Positions 1 to 5,943 of a stretch of 20,691 nt of DNA are shown here, piece by piece (within the stretch, counting starts at the first letter, position 1; every line of letters starts with the position of its first letter). Under the pieces are notes generated by a model. That model saw nothing but the letters and a program-made list of their open reading frames with translations, had not been told where the DNA came from and made no database searches. Source of the DNA: an uncultured Clostridia bacterium. GTDB lineage: Bacteria; Bacillota; Clostridia; Christensenellales; Borkfalkiaceae. A program made the translations under genes and the position numbers. Where the stretch lies: NCBI GenBank assembly GCA_947629845.1, contig CANRFD010000015.1:1-20691 (forward strand), written 5' to 3'.

Positions 1-83
1 CCTGCCCCGCGCGCACATATTATGCCGTCGAAGCGCGGCACGAGGAGCGTAGCGACGAAGTAGCCGCCGCTGCCCTTGCGGCG

Positions 84-198
84 TGTCGAAGGATGTCCGC
101 ATTATAAAAATAAGGTCATGTTTCGACTACGCTACTTCGCCCCTTGTGGGGCTCGTGCCGCGCTTAGTAGACGAATGGTGCGCACGGGGCAACATGAC
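84..198. repeat. Family A two-hairpin repeat, copy 1 (left half degenerate)
   Basis: The right half runs from GTCAT at 115 to ATGAC at 198. Its stem is closed by CATGTT (117-122) and AACATG (191-196), and a GCCCC/GGGGC hairpin (139-152) lies inside the loop. The left half keeps only the 3' arm, GTCGAAGGATGTCC at 84-97. The AT-rich link ATTATAAAAATAA between the halves matches other copies. Bases 1-83 contain more GC-rich sequence of the same style and no supportable gene. The open frames here lie inside repeats and are not believable proteins. Confidence 0.6.
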
Positions 199-220
199 GT
201 AATTGTATGGGGCGGGTGGT

Positions 221-297
221 GTCATTTCGAGCGGAGCGAAGCGGAGTCGAGAAATCTCATAATAAGGTAGAGATGTCTCGACGGAGCTCGACATGAC
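221..297. repeat. Family A two-hairpin repeat, copy 2 (complete)
   Basis: This is a complete 77-bp unit starting with GTCAT and ending with ATGAC. The left hairpin is closed by ATTTC and GAAAT, the right one by ATGTC and GACAT. The halves are joined by an AT-rich stretch around AATAAGGTA. Translating the left half in a forward frame gives the peptide HFERSEAESRNL, which I recall as a common spurious ORF product in bacterial databases. Confidence 0.75.
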
Positions 298-322
298 ATT
301 TTGTATGCGGGGGGGCGGTGGT

Positions 323-365
323 TTAAGGGAAGATTCACTCGGGCTACGCCCTCGGAATGAGGAGG
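323..365 (-). repeat. Family C hairpin repeat (minus orientation)
   Basis: On the minus strand this reads CCTCCTCATTCC, then a variable stem-loop, then GAGTGAATCTTCCCTTAA. It matches plus-strand copies at 5374-5420, 7835-7881 and 16791-16835. The inner stem-loop differs from those copies (a GGGC/GCCC stem around GTA instead of GGCTCC/GGAGCC around GCA) but is still self-complementary. Confidence 0.7.
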
Positions 366-385
366 ACGGGCAGAGCCCGGAGCCT

Positions 386-503
386 CCTGCCCCCTCTCGG
401 GCGGGCGCGACATGACATTTTGTGTACCTGCCCCCTCTCGGGCGGGGTGACATGACATTTTGTGTACCTGCCCCCTCTCGGGAGGGGGGTAGGGGGGTGG
501 GGC
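386..503 (+). repeat. About 40-bp tandem repeat ending in a family B G-rich element
   Basis: A unit made of GACATGACATTTTGTGTA followed by CCTGCCCCCTCTCGGG occurs at 409-442 and again at 449-482, so the period is 40 bp. A partial copy precedes it from 386. The last copy runs into a family B element at about 471-503, with the G-run pattern G6-TA-G6-T-G4. The 1-526 interval holds only repeats and lies just downstream of the yhbY stop codon. Confidence 0.75.
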
Positions 504-526
504 GCAATAATTTCGCGGCAATGCGG

Positions 527-820
527 TCAAAATTCGATGTGCTTGAAGTCCTTCTTGGAGGAACGGCGGTACAAAATCGCCTTTCTTCCGATGACGGCAA
601 CGAGCTCGGCGCCGAGCAGTTCCGCAAGATTGACGGCAACATTTTCGCCGTCGTCGCCCGACGCAGGCAGCAGTGTGATCTTGACGAGCTCGCGCGCTTC
701 CAACGCGTCCGAAAGCGCGTTTACAAGGTTCTCGCCGATCCCCTCCTTGCCCACCTGCATAATGGGCTTCATGGTGCTCGCCATCGACTTCAAATTCGCC
801 CTCTGTTTGGATGTAAGCAT
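527..820 (-). CDS. yhbY: Ribosome assembly RNA-binding protein, YhbY/CRM family
   Basis: A 97-residue protein made almost entirely of one CRM (YhbY) domain. It opens MLTSKQRANLKSMAS, followed by QVGKEGIG at about residues 22-29, which contains the GKxG loop typical of the family. YhbY proteins bind pre-50S ribosomal particles and act in ribosome assembly. The ATG at 820 is chosen because AAGGAGG lies 5 nt upstream; the frame is open further up, but the extra residues do not look like the family. The gene starts 10 nt after obg, and the obg stop codon TAA is the start of this ribosome binding site, so the two are surely co-transcribed and probably translationally coupled. Obg and YhbY both act on the large ribosomal subunit, so the pairing fits a ribosome biogenesis operon. 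Length is normal and no damage is visible. Repeats begin just beyond the stop. Confidence 0.93.
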   Translation of the reverse strand: MLTSKQRANLKSMASTMKPIMQVGKEGIGENLVNALSDALEARELVKITLLPASGDDGENVAVNLAELLGAELVAVIGRKAILYRRSSKKDFKHIEF

Positions 821-830
821 GTTTTCCTCC

Positions 831-2105
831 TTAAATATAGGTAAATTCCACGTCGCCGACAACGACGGTATCGTCGGGCTTGCAGCCGGCGGCCTCCAAC
901 GCCTTGAACACCCCCCGCAGCTTCAAAACGCGCTGGAAGTAATTCATGCTGTCGGGATTGTTCAAAACGACGTTGCGGCACAGCATATCGACGAGCCCGC
1001 CCACGACGACGTACGCGCCGTTTTCGTCGACGAAGATCTCGAAGTCGAGGCTCTCGCCCTCCTCGAGCACAAATTCGTCGGCGGGGATGCGCTCGGCGGG
1101 CGGCAGCGTTTTCAGCTTCTCGTCGATGGCGCGAAGCAGCTCCTTCGTCCCCTCCCCGCGCACGGCGGAAATCTCGTAAATCTCACAGCGTTTGCCGAAT
1201 TTCTTACGGAAACGGGCAATATTTTGCTCCGCGCCGGGCACGTCCGTCTTGTTGAGAGCGACGATCTGCGGGAGCGCCGAAAGCGTCTCCGAATAATTTT
1301 TCAGCTCGGCGTTGATGATCTCGAAGTCCTCCAGCGGGTCGCGGCCCTCCATGCCTGAAATGTCCACGACGTGGCAGATCATGCGCGTGCGGTCGATGTG
1401 GCGCAAAAAGTCGTGCCCCAGCCCCGCGCCCTCCGAGGCGCCCTCGATGAGCCCGGGGATATCGGCGACGATAAAGCTGTCGTCGTAATATTTCGCCACG
1501 CCCAAGTTGGGGGAAAGCGTCGTAAAGTGGTAGTCGGCGATCTTGGGCTTGGCCGCCGAGACCTTGGAAAGCAGCGTGCTCTTGCCCACATTGGGAAAAC
1601 CGACAAGCCCGACGTCCGCAATGACTTTCATCTCCAAAATGAGCACATGGGGTTTGGTTATCACCCCTTTTTGGGCGAAATTGGGGGCGTGGCGGCGCGC
1701 CGTTGTGAAGCGCGTGTTGCCCTTTCCGCCGCGGCCGCCCGTGACGATCTTCACCGTCTCGCCGTCCTCGTAGACGTCGCACAAAATTTTTCCGCTCTCG
1801 AAGTCGCGCACGAGCGTTCCGCACGGCACCTTCACATACAAGTCCTCGCCGCTCTTGCCGAAGCACTGGTTGGTGCCGCCCCGCTCGCCGTTCCCCGCAA
1901 AATATTTCGCGGTATAGCGGAAGGACAGGAGATCGTGCATGTCTTTATCGCCGACGAAAAAGACGGAGCCGCCGTTGCCGCCGTCGCCGCCGTCGGGCCC
2001 GCACGCGGGTTTGCCCTTGTACGCCTTGAAGGAATTCATGCCGTCGCCGCCGTTGCCCGCCTTGACCGTAATTTTCACCTTGTCGGTAAATCCGTTCTTT
2101 GCCAT
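831..2105 (-). CDS. obg: GTPase Obg (CgtA)
   Basis: A 424-residue Obg GTPase with all three expected parts. The glycine-rich Obg fold covers about residues 1-158. The G domain follows, with G1 GFPNVGKS (169-176), DIPG of G3 (215-218), NKTD of G4 (285-288) and SAV of G5 (313-315). A C-terminal OCT domain covers about 350-424. Obg binds GTP/GDP and the 50S particle and acts in late large-subunit assembly and stress signalling; it is generally essential. The start is taken as the ATG at 2105 because MAKNGFTDKVKI matches the family N-terminus. The frame is open for 29 codons upstream, but those cross the promoter and carry no family-like sequence. No Shine-Dalgarno is visible before this ATG, and a good promoter places transcription initiation at the ATG itself, so the mRNA may be leaderless. 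yhbY follows 10 nt downstream. Confidence 0.97.
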   Translation of the reverse strand: MAKNGFTDKVKITVKAGNGGDGMNSFKAYKGKPACGPDGGDGGNGGSVFFVGDKDMHDLLSFRYTAKYFAGNGERGGTNQCFGKSGEDLYVKVPCGTLVRDFESGKILCDVYEDGETVKIVTGGRGGKGNTRFTTARRHAPNFAQKGVITKPHVLILEMKVIADVGLVGFPNVGKSTLLSKVSAAKPKIADYHFTTLSPNLGVAKYYDDSFIVADIPGLIEGASEGAGLGHDFLRHIDRTRMICHVVDISGMEGRDPLEDFEIINAELKNYSETLSALPQIVALNKTDVPGAEQNIARFRKKFGKRCEIYEISAVRGEGTKELLRAIDEKLKTLPPAERIPADEFVLEEGESLDFEIFVDENGAYVVVGGLVDMLCRNVVLNNPDSMNYFQRVLKLRGVFKALEAAGCKPDDTVVVGDVEFTYI

Positions 2106-2140
2106 GCCAAGAGTATAACATTTGCAAAAAAAATTTGCAA
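2105..2140 (-). promoter_or_regulatory. obg-yhbY promoter, predicted leaderless start
   Basis: Read on the minus strand: -35 TTGCAA (2140-2135), a 17-bp spacer and -10 TATACT (2117-2112). The usual distance from the -10 places +1 at 2105, the A of the obg ATG. The stretch has three TTGCAA hexamers in total (2122-2127, 2135-2140, 2152-2157). It lies in the 90-bp gap after the MATE gene, so obg does not depend on read-through from it. Confidence 0.7.
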
Positions 2141-2195
2141 GAGTTTTGCCCTTGCAAAAAGACTTTTGGGGGGAAGAACGGCCAAGCCGCAAAAT

Positions 2196-3590
2196 CTAAC
2201 GCGTTATCATGGGTTTTACTTTTTTGCAGTACGCAACGCGCAGGAAGGCAAAGGAGATCGCCGCAGTTACGGCTTCCACGATCGGGAAAGTCCACCACAC
2301 CGTGCTTAAAACATCGCTTGAAAGCGTAAAGCAATAGGCGATGGGAAAAACAAGCAAACACAGCCGCAAAAAGGAGATGACAAGCGGAAGAAGGGCGTAT
2401 CGGAATGCCTGTAACACTCCCTGAATGGCAACGCTCACAGCCATAAAGACATAGCCGATGCTTGCAATGCGGACAGCCTTCACAACGACTGCCTGAATTT
2501 CATCGCCGCCCGCACCGCCTGCGATCGCAAACAGCTTTGCAAGCGGCCCCGCCAAACTTTCGAACAATACGGTGATCGCAAACACAACGATCGCGCTATC
2601 TATAATTCCGCATTTGATACACGCTTTTACGCGCTCCCTTTCCTGCATCCCGTAATTGAACGATAGGACGGAAATGATGGTATTGGATAGGCCGAACGCC
2701 GCAAACAGAGCAAACTGCATGATCTTATAGTAAATTCCGAAGCTGCCCTGCAGAAGTTCCGCCGTTTCTGTCACTTGAACCGTCCCCAAAATCTTTGTCA
2801 TGCCAAGCATCATAACCGAAAGCAAGCCCTGCATGAGCGCCGCGGAAATGCCGACTTTATAGATGGCAACGATCGTGGAAGCGCTCGGCTTTAACGCCTT
2901 TAGGCTGTTTTTGACTTCCCTGTTTGCGCAGTAGTGCAAAATCATTGCCACGAGCAAGGAAAGAATTTGCCCGATGACGGTTGCCCAAGCGGCTCCCGCT
3001 ATCCCCATGCCGCAGGGATAGATGAAAACATAGTCCAAAAGGATATTCGCCGCCGCCCCCGATACCTGTGCGATCGTGGAGAAGAGCGTCTTTCCCGTCG
3101 CCTGCAAAAAGCGTTCGTAGATTGTAAAACCGATGGAGCCGAAGGAGAGAAGGCAACAGATTTTGAGATACTCTGCGCCCATTTCGGCGGCTTTTCCGTT
3201 GCCGCCCGCCTGCATCGAGATAAACCAATTGCACCCGAAAATTCCGAACAGCAAGAAGATAACGTAAATACAAACGCCGATAAAAATGCCGTTCCCGACT
3301 GTCTTTTGAACGCCGTCATCGTCCTTTTCTCCGAGCTGTCTGCTCAAAAGCGCATTGATGCCGACGCCCGTTCCAACGCCGATGGCAATGATCAAAAGCT
3401 GGATCGGAAAGGCATACGTCAGCGCGAGATTGCCCGCGATCCCGTCCTCGCCCATATTGATCACGAAAGCGGTATCGACGATATTGTACACCGACTGTAA
3501 AATCATGGAAATAATCATGGGCAGACCCATTTTCCAAATCAGCCCCCGCATGGGCGCCGTTGCCATCTTGTTCTGTTTGCAATTTTCCAT
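2196..3590 (-). CDS. MATE family multidrug/organic cation efflux transporter
   Basis: A 464-residue, highly hydrophobic protein of the size and pattern of MATE transporters (12 membrane helices, two homologous halves). The N-terminus carries the typical PMIISMILQSVYNIVDTAFV segment. A polar loop with LLSRQLG follows the second hydrophobic stretch. MATE proteins expel drugs or cationic metabolites by Na+ or H+ antiport in the cytoplasmic membrane; the substrate cannot be read from sequence. The start at 3590 is chosen because TGAGGT lies 4-5 nt upstream; 10 more codons are open but have no better signal. The gene has its own promoter and sits back to back with the small membrane protein/XRE operon, with about 200 bp between them, so that regulator might also act here. 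Base composition looks less GC-rich than obg or murF, which hints at a different history but was not measured. Confidence 0.93.
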   Translation of the reverse strand: MENCKQNKMATAPMRGLIWKMGLPMIISMILQSVYNIVDTAFVINMGEDGIAGNLALTYAFPIQLLIIAIGVGTGVGINALLSRQLGEKDDDGVQKTVGNGIFIGVCIYVIFLLFGIFGCNWFISMQAGGNGKAAEMGAEYLKICCLLSFGSIGFTIYERFLQATGKTLFSTIAQVSGAAANILLDYVFIYPCGMGIAGAAWATVIGQILSLLVAMILHYCANREVKNSLKALKPSASTIVAIYKVGISAALMQGLLSVMMLGMTKILGTVQVTETAELLQGSFGIYYKIMQFALFAAFGLSNTIISVLSFNYGMQERERVKACIKCGIIDSAIVVFAITVLFESLAGPLAKLFAIAGGAGGDEIQAVVVKAVRIASIGYVFMAVSVAIQGVLQAFRYALLPLVISFLRLCLLVFPIAYCFTLSSDVLSTVWWTFPIVEAVTAAISFAFLRVAYCKKVKPMITR

Positions 3591-3668
3591 TTTTACCTCA
3601 TAAAAAAAGCGCAAGCCCAATCAGTTGGACTTACGCACGCATGTCTGTGCAACTCACTTTGTACCATT

Positions 3669-3697
3669 ATTTTAGCATCTTTTTCTGAAAAAGGCAA
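3669..3697 (-). promoter_or_regulatory. Promoter of the MATE gene
   Basis: Read on the minus strand: -35 TTGCCT (3697-3692), a 17-bp spacer, and an extended -10 TGCTAAAAT whose TAAAAT is at 3674-3669. The expected start near 3662 would give a leader of about 70 nt before the ATG at 3590. Confidence 0.6.
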
Positions 3698-3725
3698 CCG
3701 ATTTCAACAAATTTTTTGCCCCCGC

Positions 3726-3777
3726 TTGACAAGCAAACTTGGCAGTGCTACAATACGGGTGCAAAGCAAACTTGGCA
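3726..3777 (+). promoter_or_regulatory. Promoter with 14-bp direct repeat, likely operator of the XRE operon
   Basis: A near-consensus sigma-A promoter: TTGACA (3726-3731), a 17-bp spacer and TACAAT (3749-3754). The sequence AAGCAAACTTGGCA occurs exactly twice, at 3731-3744 inside the spacer and at 3764-3777 just after the expected +1. The offset of 33 bp is close to three helical turns, so both copies face the same side of the DNA. This is a good layout for repression by the XRE protein encoded second in the operon. The downstream copy leads into the ribosome binding site AAGGTGG (3777-3783). Confidence 0.75.
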
Positions 3778-3787
3778 AGGTGGAAAT

Positions 3788-4165
3788 ATGGAAGAAAATC
3801 ATCAAACCGAAGAAAACGAAACACTCACGGCCGAGGAAATTTTGGCACGGGCGAAAAAGGAGAACGAGAAACTCGGCGACGAGCGTCAGCGCGGCAGAAT
3901 GCTGTGGGGAAATTATGCGGGGTTCCTTGCGACGACGCTCGCCTGCGTCATCGTCATGCTCGTGACGACGTTTGTAAGCGGCACGGTGCCCACGGGGCTC
4001 ATGGCGATCCTCTTTACGGGCATAGCGGCGCAGAACATCGCGCAGGCGTGCGTATGCAGGCGGAAAGTGCGCGTCGTCTCCGCCGTGTGCGCCGCGCTCA
4101 TCACGTTGGGTGCGGCGATATATTGGGTGCTCTGGATCTTGGAGCTGTGCGGGGTGAGCATCTGA
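3788..4165 (+). CDS. Small membrane protein paired with XRE regulator (DUF6442-like)
   Basis: A 125-residue protein. Residues 1-40 are a charged cytosolic head (AEEILARAKKENEKLGDERQ). Three hydrophobic segments follow, at about 43-66, 67-85 and 97-119. The head followed by a few membrane helices, with an XRE gene directly after, resembles what I recall as DUF6442; this assignment is from memory and no function is established. The ATG at 3788 has AAGGTGG 4 nt upstream; the frame is open for 24 codons further, but these run through the promoter. The next gene begins 1 nt after the stop codon, so translation is probably coupled. One possibility is that the protein senses the membrane or sequesters the regulator, as in other small membrane protein/XRE pairs. 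That is inference only. Confidence 0.85.
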   Translation: MEENHQTEENETLTAEEILARAKKENEKLGDERQRGRMLWGNYAGFLATTLACVIVMLVTTFVSGTVPTGLMAILFTGIAAQNIAQACVCRRKVRVVSAVCAALITLGAAIYWVLWILELCGVSI

Positions 4166-4166
4166 A

Positions 4167-4373
4167 ATGGACGAAAAACTTGTTCTGAAAAACCGCCTGA
4201 AGGAGGCACGGGCGGAAAAAAACCTATCGCAGGGGGAACTCGCCGCGCGCGTTGGCGTTTCCCGCAACACGATAAGCTCCATCGAGACGGGGCAATACTG
4301 CCCCACCGCCAAACTTGCGCTCGTGCTCGCCGTTGCGCTCGGCAAAAAATTCGAGGAGCTGTTTTTCTTCTGA
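4167..4373 (+). CDS. XRE-family (Cro/C1-type) helix-turn-helix regulator
   Basis: A 68-residue protein that is one Cro/C1-type HTH domain. It has the family order KNRLKEARAEKNLSQGELAARVGVS, recognition helix RNTISSIETGQ, then YCPTAKLALVLAVALGKKFEELF. It belongs to the compact single-domain group that ends right after the FEELF helix and has no sensor domain, so any signal must come from a partner. The membrane protein immediately upstream is the obvious candidate. The ATG is 1 nt past the upstream stop. The most likely target is its own promoter, where a 14-bp direct repeat brackets the start site, and perhaps the divergent MATE gene. The 67-bp gap after the stop holds no clear terminator, so some read-through into the protease gene is possible. 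Confidence 0.93.
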   Translation: MDEKLVLKNRLKEARAEKNLSQGELAARVGVSRNTISSIETGQYCPTAKLALVLAVALGKKFEELFFF

Positions 4374-4440
4374 ATTGTGAAATTTTCCGTTTTTGATTTC
4401 ATTTCGGCAAAATTCGGGTAATATATAGAAGAGGAACGAA

Positions 4441-5163
4441 ATGTATTCTTATTTTTTATTTTTACTTATACTCATCCCCTTCCTTGCGCTCTCCGCCTAT
4501 GCGTCGGCGAAGGTCAACACCACGTTCGCCAATTACGACAGGGTGCCCAACCGCTCTTCGATGACGGGCTACGATACCGCCGTGCGCCTGATGAAAAGCC
4601 GCGGCGTGCACGATATCTCCGTCGGCAGGGTGAACGGGCGGCTCTCCGACCACTACAACCCCGCCAAGAACCTCGTCAATCTCTCGGTGAGCACCTACGG
4701 TTCGGCCTCCGTCGCCGCCGTAGCCGTCGCCGCACACGAGGTCGGGCACGTCATGCAGAACAAAAGGGGGTACGTTCCCTATAAAATAAGAAACGTGCTC
4801 GTCCCCATCGCCAACATCGGCTCGCGGCTAGCGCTGCCCGTCATTCTCGTCGGCATTCTGATCGACCTGCTGTGGCTGACGCTCGATGTTCCCGTGGGGC
4901 AGTACGTCATGTATGTGGGCATCGGCCTGTATTCCCTCTCCACAATTTTTATGCTCGTGACGCTGCCCGTGGAATTTAACGCCTCGAGACGGGCGAAAAA
5001 GATGCTGCTCGAGGACGGCATTTTGACCGAGGAAGAGCTGCCCGGGGCGAAAAAGGTGCTCAACGCGGCGGCGATGACGTACGTTGCGTCGCTGCTCATC
5101 TCGCTCGTGTACTTTTTGCGGATGCTGCTCGTGGTGCTCTCCTTCTCCCGCAACAGACGCTGA
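4441..5163 (+). CDS. yugP: YugP-type membrane zinc metalloprotease
   Basis: A 240-residue protein of the neutral zinc metallopeptidase family typified by B. subtilis YugP. An N-terminal membrane helix covers about residues 2-22. A soluble part follows, including the family-like stretch NRSSMTGYDTAVRLM and the zinc site HEVGH (99-103) within VAVAAHEVGHVMQ. Further hydrophobic segments lie at about 118-180 and 208-235. The two histidines and the glutamate fit a gluzincin-like active site. The physiological substrate of the family is unknown to me. GAGGA lies 5 nt before the ATG. The AT-rich stretch before it (TAATATATAG at about 4419-4428) could hold a -10, but no convincing -35 is seen at the right distance. 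The gene stands alone on the plus strand and is followed directly by a repeat island. Confidence 0.92.
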   Translation: MYSYFLFLLILIPFLALSAYASAKVNTTFANYDRVPNRSSMTGYDTAVRLMKSRGVHDISVGRVNGRLSDHYNPAKNLVNLSVSTYGSASVAAVAVAAHEVGHVMQNKRGYVPYKIRNVLVPIANIGSRLALPVILVGILIDLLWLTLDVPVGQYVMYVGIGLYSLSTIFMLVTLPVEFNASRRAKKMLLEDGILTEEELPGAKKVLNAAAMTYVASLLISLVYFLRMLLVVLSFSRNRR

Positions 5164-5242
5164 TTTTTCATTACGACTTTTGTTGAAGATCCCCCCTTAT
5201 TCTGCGAACCGCCCCTCGGCACCCTGCCCCGCGCTCCTGTCT

Positions 5243-5297
5243 TGGCTCCCCCTCGAGGGGGAGCTGTCGAGGCTCCGCCGAGACTGAAGGGGTGTCA
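5243..5297 (+). repeat. Family D palindrome repeat, copy 1
   Basis: Starts TTGGCTCCCCCTCGAGG, forming a perfect GCTCCCCCTC/GAGGGGGAGC palindrome. A second short hairpin, GTCGAGGC-TCC-GCCGAGAC, follows, then TGAAGGGGTGTCAC. Other copies are at 5638-5695, 16429-16474 and 17001-17057. Bases 5164-5242, before this element, contain nothing I recognise. The whole interval 5164-5908 is a mosaic of repeat families without a supportable gene. Confidence 0.75.
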
Positions 5298-5318
5298 CAC
5301 AATCACGTCATCCCGCCC

Positions 5319-5366
5319 GCCCCCTCCTCGGGAGGGGGCGGGCCCGCAGGGACGGGGGTGGGGCAC
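5319..5366 (+). repeat. Family B GC-rich repeat, long variant
   Basis: A GCCCCCTCCTC/GGGAGGGGGC inverted repeat followed by CCCGCAGGGACGGGGGTGGGG. The same long form, with the CCC..GGGA insert, is at 17084-17131. Short forms at 471, 7791, 14065 and 16723 replace the insert with G6-TA-G6. Confidence 0.75.
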
Positions 5367-5373
5367 CGCCCGT

Positions 5374-5420
5374 CCTCCTCATTCCGAGGCTCCGCAGGAG
5401 CCGAGTGAATCTTCCCTTAT
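5374..5420 (+). repeat. Family C hairpin repeat
   Basis: Contains CCTCCTCATTCCGAG, the stem GGCTCC-GCA-GGAGCC and GAGTGAATCTTCCCTTAT. It directly follows a family B element, as it also does at 7835 and, with a short gap, at 16791, so B-C is a recurring pair. Confidence 0.75.
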
Positions 5421-5441
5421 CCCCCGCCCCGCCATATATTT

Positions 5442-5576
5442 GTCATGTCGAGCTCCGTCGCCCCGCCCGCACACATTATGTCGTCGAAGGGCGGCACAAG
5501 CCCCACAGGGGGCGAAGTAGACATCTCTACCTTATTTTGAGATTTCTCGACTCCGCTTCGCTTCGCTCGAAATGAC
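5442..5576. repeat. Family A two-hairpin repeat, copy 3 (enlarged left loop)
   Basis: Runs from GTCATGTCGAGC to GCTCGAAATGAC. The left half is closed by ATGTC/GACAT, with an unusually long loop that contains further GTCG-rich repeat debris. The right half is closed by ATTTC/GAAAT. The link between them is CTCTACCTTATTTTGAG. Confidence 0.7.
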
Positions 5577-5637
5577 ACCCATACCCGCGCGCCTGTACCC
5601 CGCCCGCGCAGTATAATCACGTCATCCTGCCCCCGTC

Positions 5638-5695
5638 TTGGCTCCCCCTCGAGGGGGAGCTGTCGAGGCCTTAGCCGAGACTGAAGGGGTGTCAC
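5638..5695 (+). repeat. Family D palindrome repeat, copy 2, between two partial copies of a 17-bp sequence
   Basis: Has the same layout as copy 1, with the second hairpin changed to GTCGAGGC-CTTA-GCCGAGAC. The 17-bp sequence ATAATCACGTCATCCTG is present on both sides (5613-5629 and 5696-5712). The equivalent region at 7888-7936 has one uninterrupted copy and no D element, so D may have landed inside a family A unit here. Confidence 0.65.
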
Positions 5696-5831
5696 ATAAT
5701 CACGTCATCCTGAGCTCTGTCGAAGGATGTCCGCATTATAATAAGGTCATGTTTCGACGACGAAGCCCTGCCGATTGTGTCGGCAGGGCTTCTGCTCAAC
5801 ATGACGCATTTGTAATGCCGTGGCTGCATTA
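5696..5831. repeat. Family A two-hairpin repeat, copy 4, in a 136-bp segment duplicated at 7916
   Basis: The core unit is 5704-5805. The left stem is ATCCT/AGGAT, the right stem ATGTT/AACAT. The right loop contains a perfect hairpin, AAGCCCTGCCGA-TTGTG-TCGGCAGGGCTT (5763-5791). The whole segment is nearly identical to 7916-8050, with about five or six differences by eye, so the duplication is recent or maintained by gene conversion. Confidence 0.8.
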
Positions 5832-5908
5832 TAGGACGCCCCGCCCTCCCCGTCTCCCCCGCCCAAAAGCGGGGGGGCAAAAGGTGCGGATAAAATTCAC
5901 GCAAATTC

Positions 5909-5937
5909 TTGCAAATTTTTCGCGGGGGTGTTATACT
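5909..5937 (+). promoter_or_regulatory. Promoter of the structured RNA / lipoprotein leader
   Basis: -35 TTGCAA (5909-5914), a 17-bp spacer and -10 TATACT (5932-5937). These are the same hexamers and spacing as the obg promoter. The expected +1 is 5944. A near-perfect dyad, ATTGTGC-C-GCACAAT (5939-5953), covers the start site and could be an operator. Confidence 0.7.
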
Positions 5938-5943
5938 GATTGT

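Noticed and set aside
386..503. CRISPR array from regular 40-bp repeats
   Set aside because: The units are directly joined with no unique spacers, only two and a half copies exist and no cas genes are near.
76..642. Several open frames of 64-171 codons through the left island
   Set aside because: They consist of translated repeat units, and the same peptides arise at other repeat copies. No ribosome binding site or family resemblance.
1371..2309. 312-codon plus-strand frame antisense to obg
   Set aside because: Shadow of a GC-rich real gene; composition follows the opposite strand and no start signals are present.
4391..4428. Promoter for the YugP-type protease
   Set aside because: AT-rich -10-like stretch present, but every -35 candidate is at the wrong distance; not strong enough to list.
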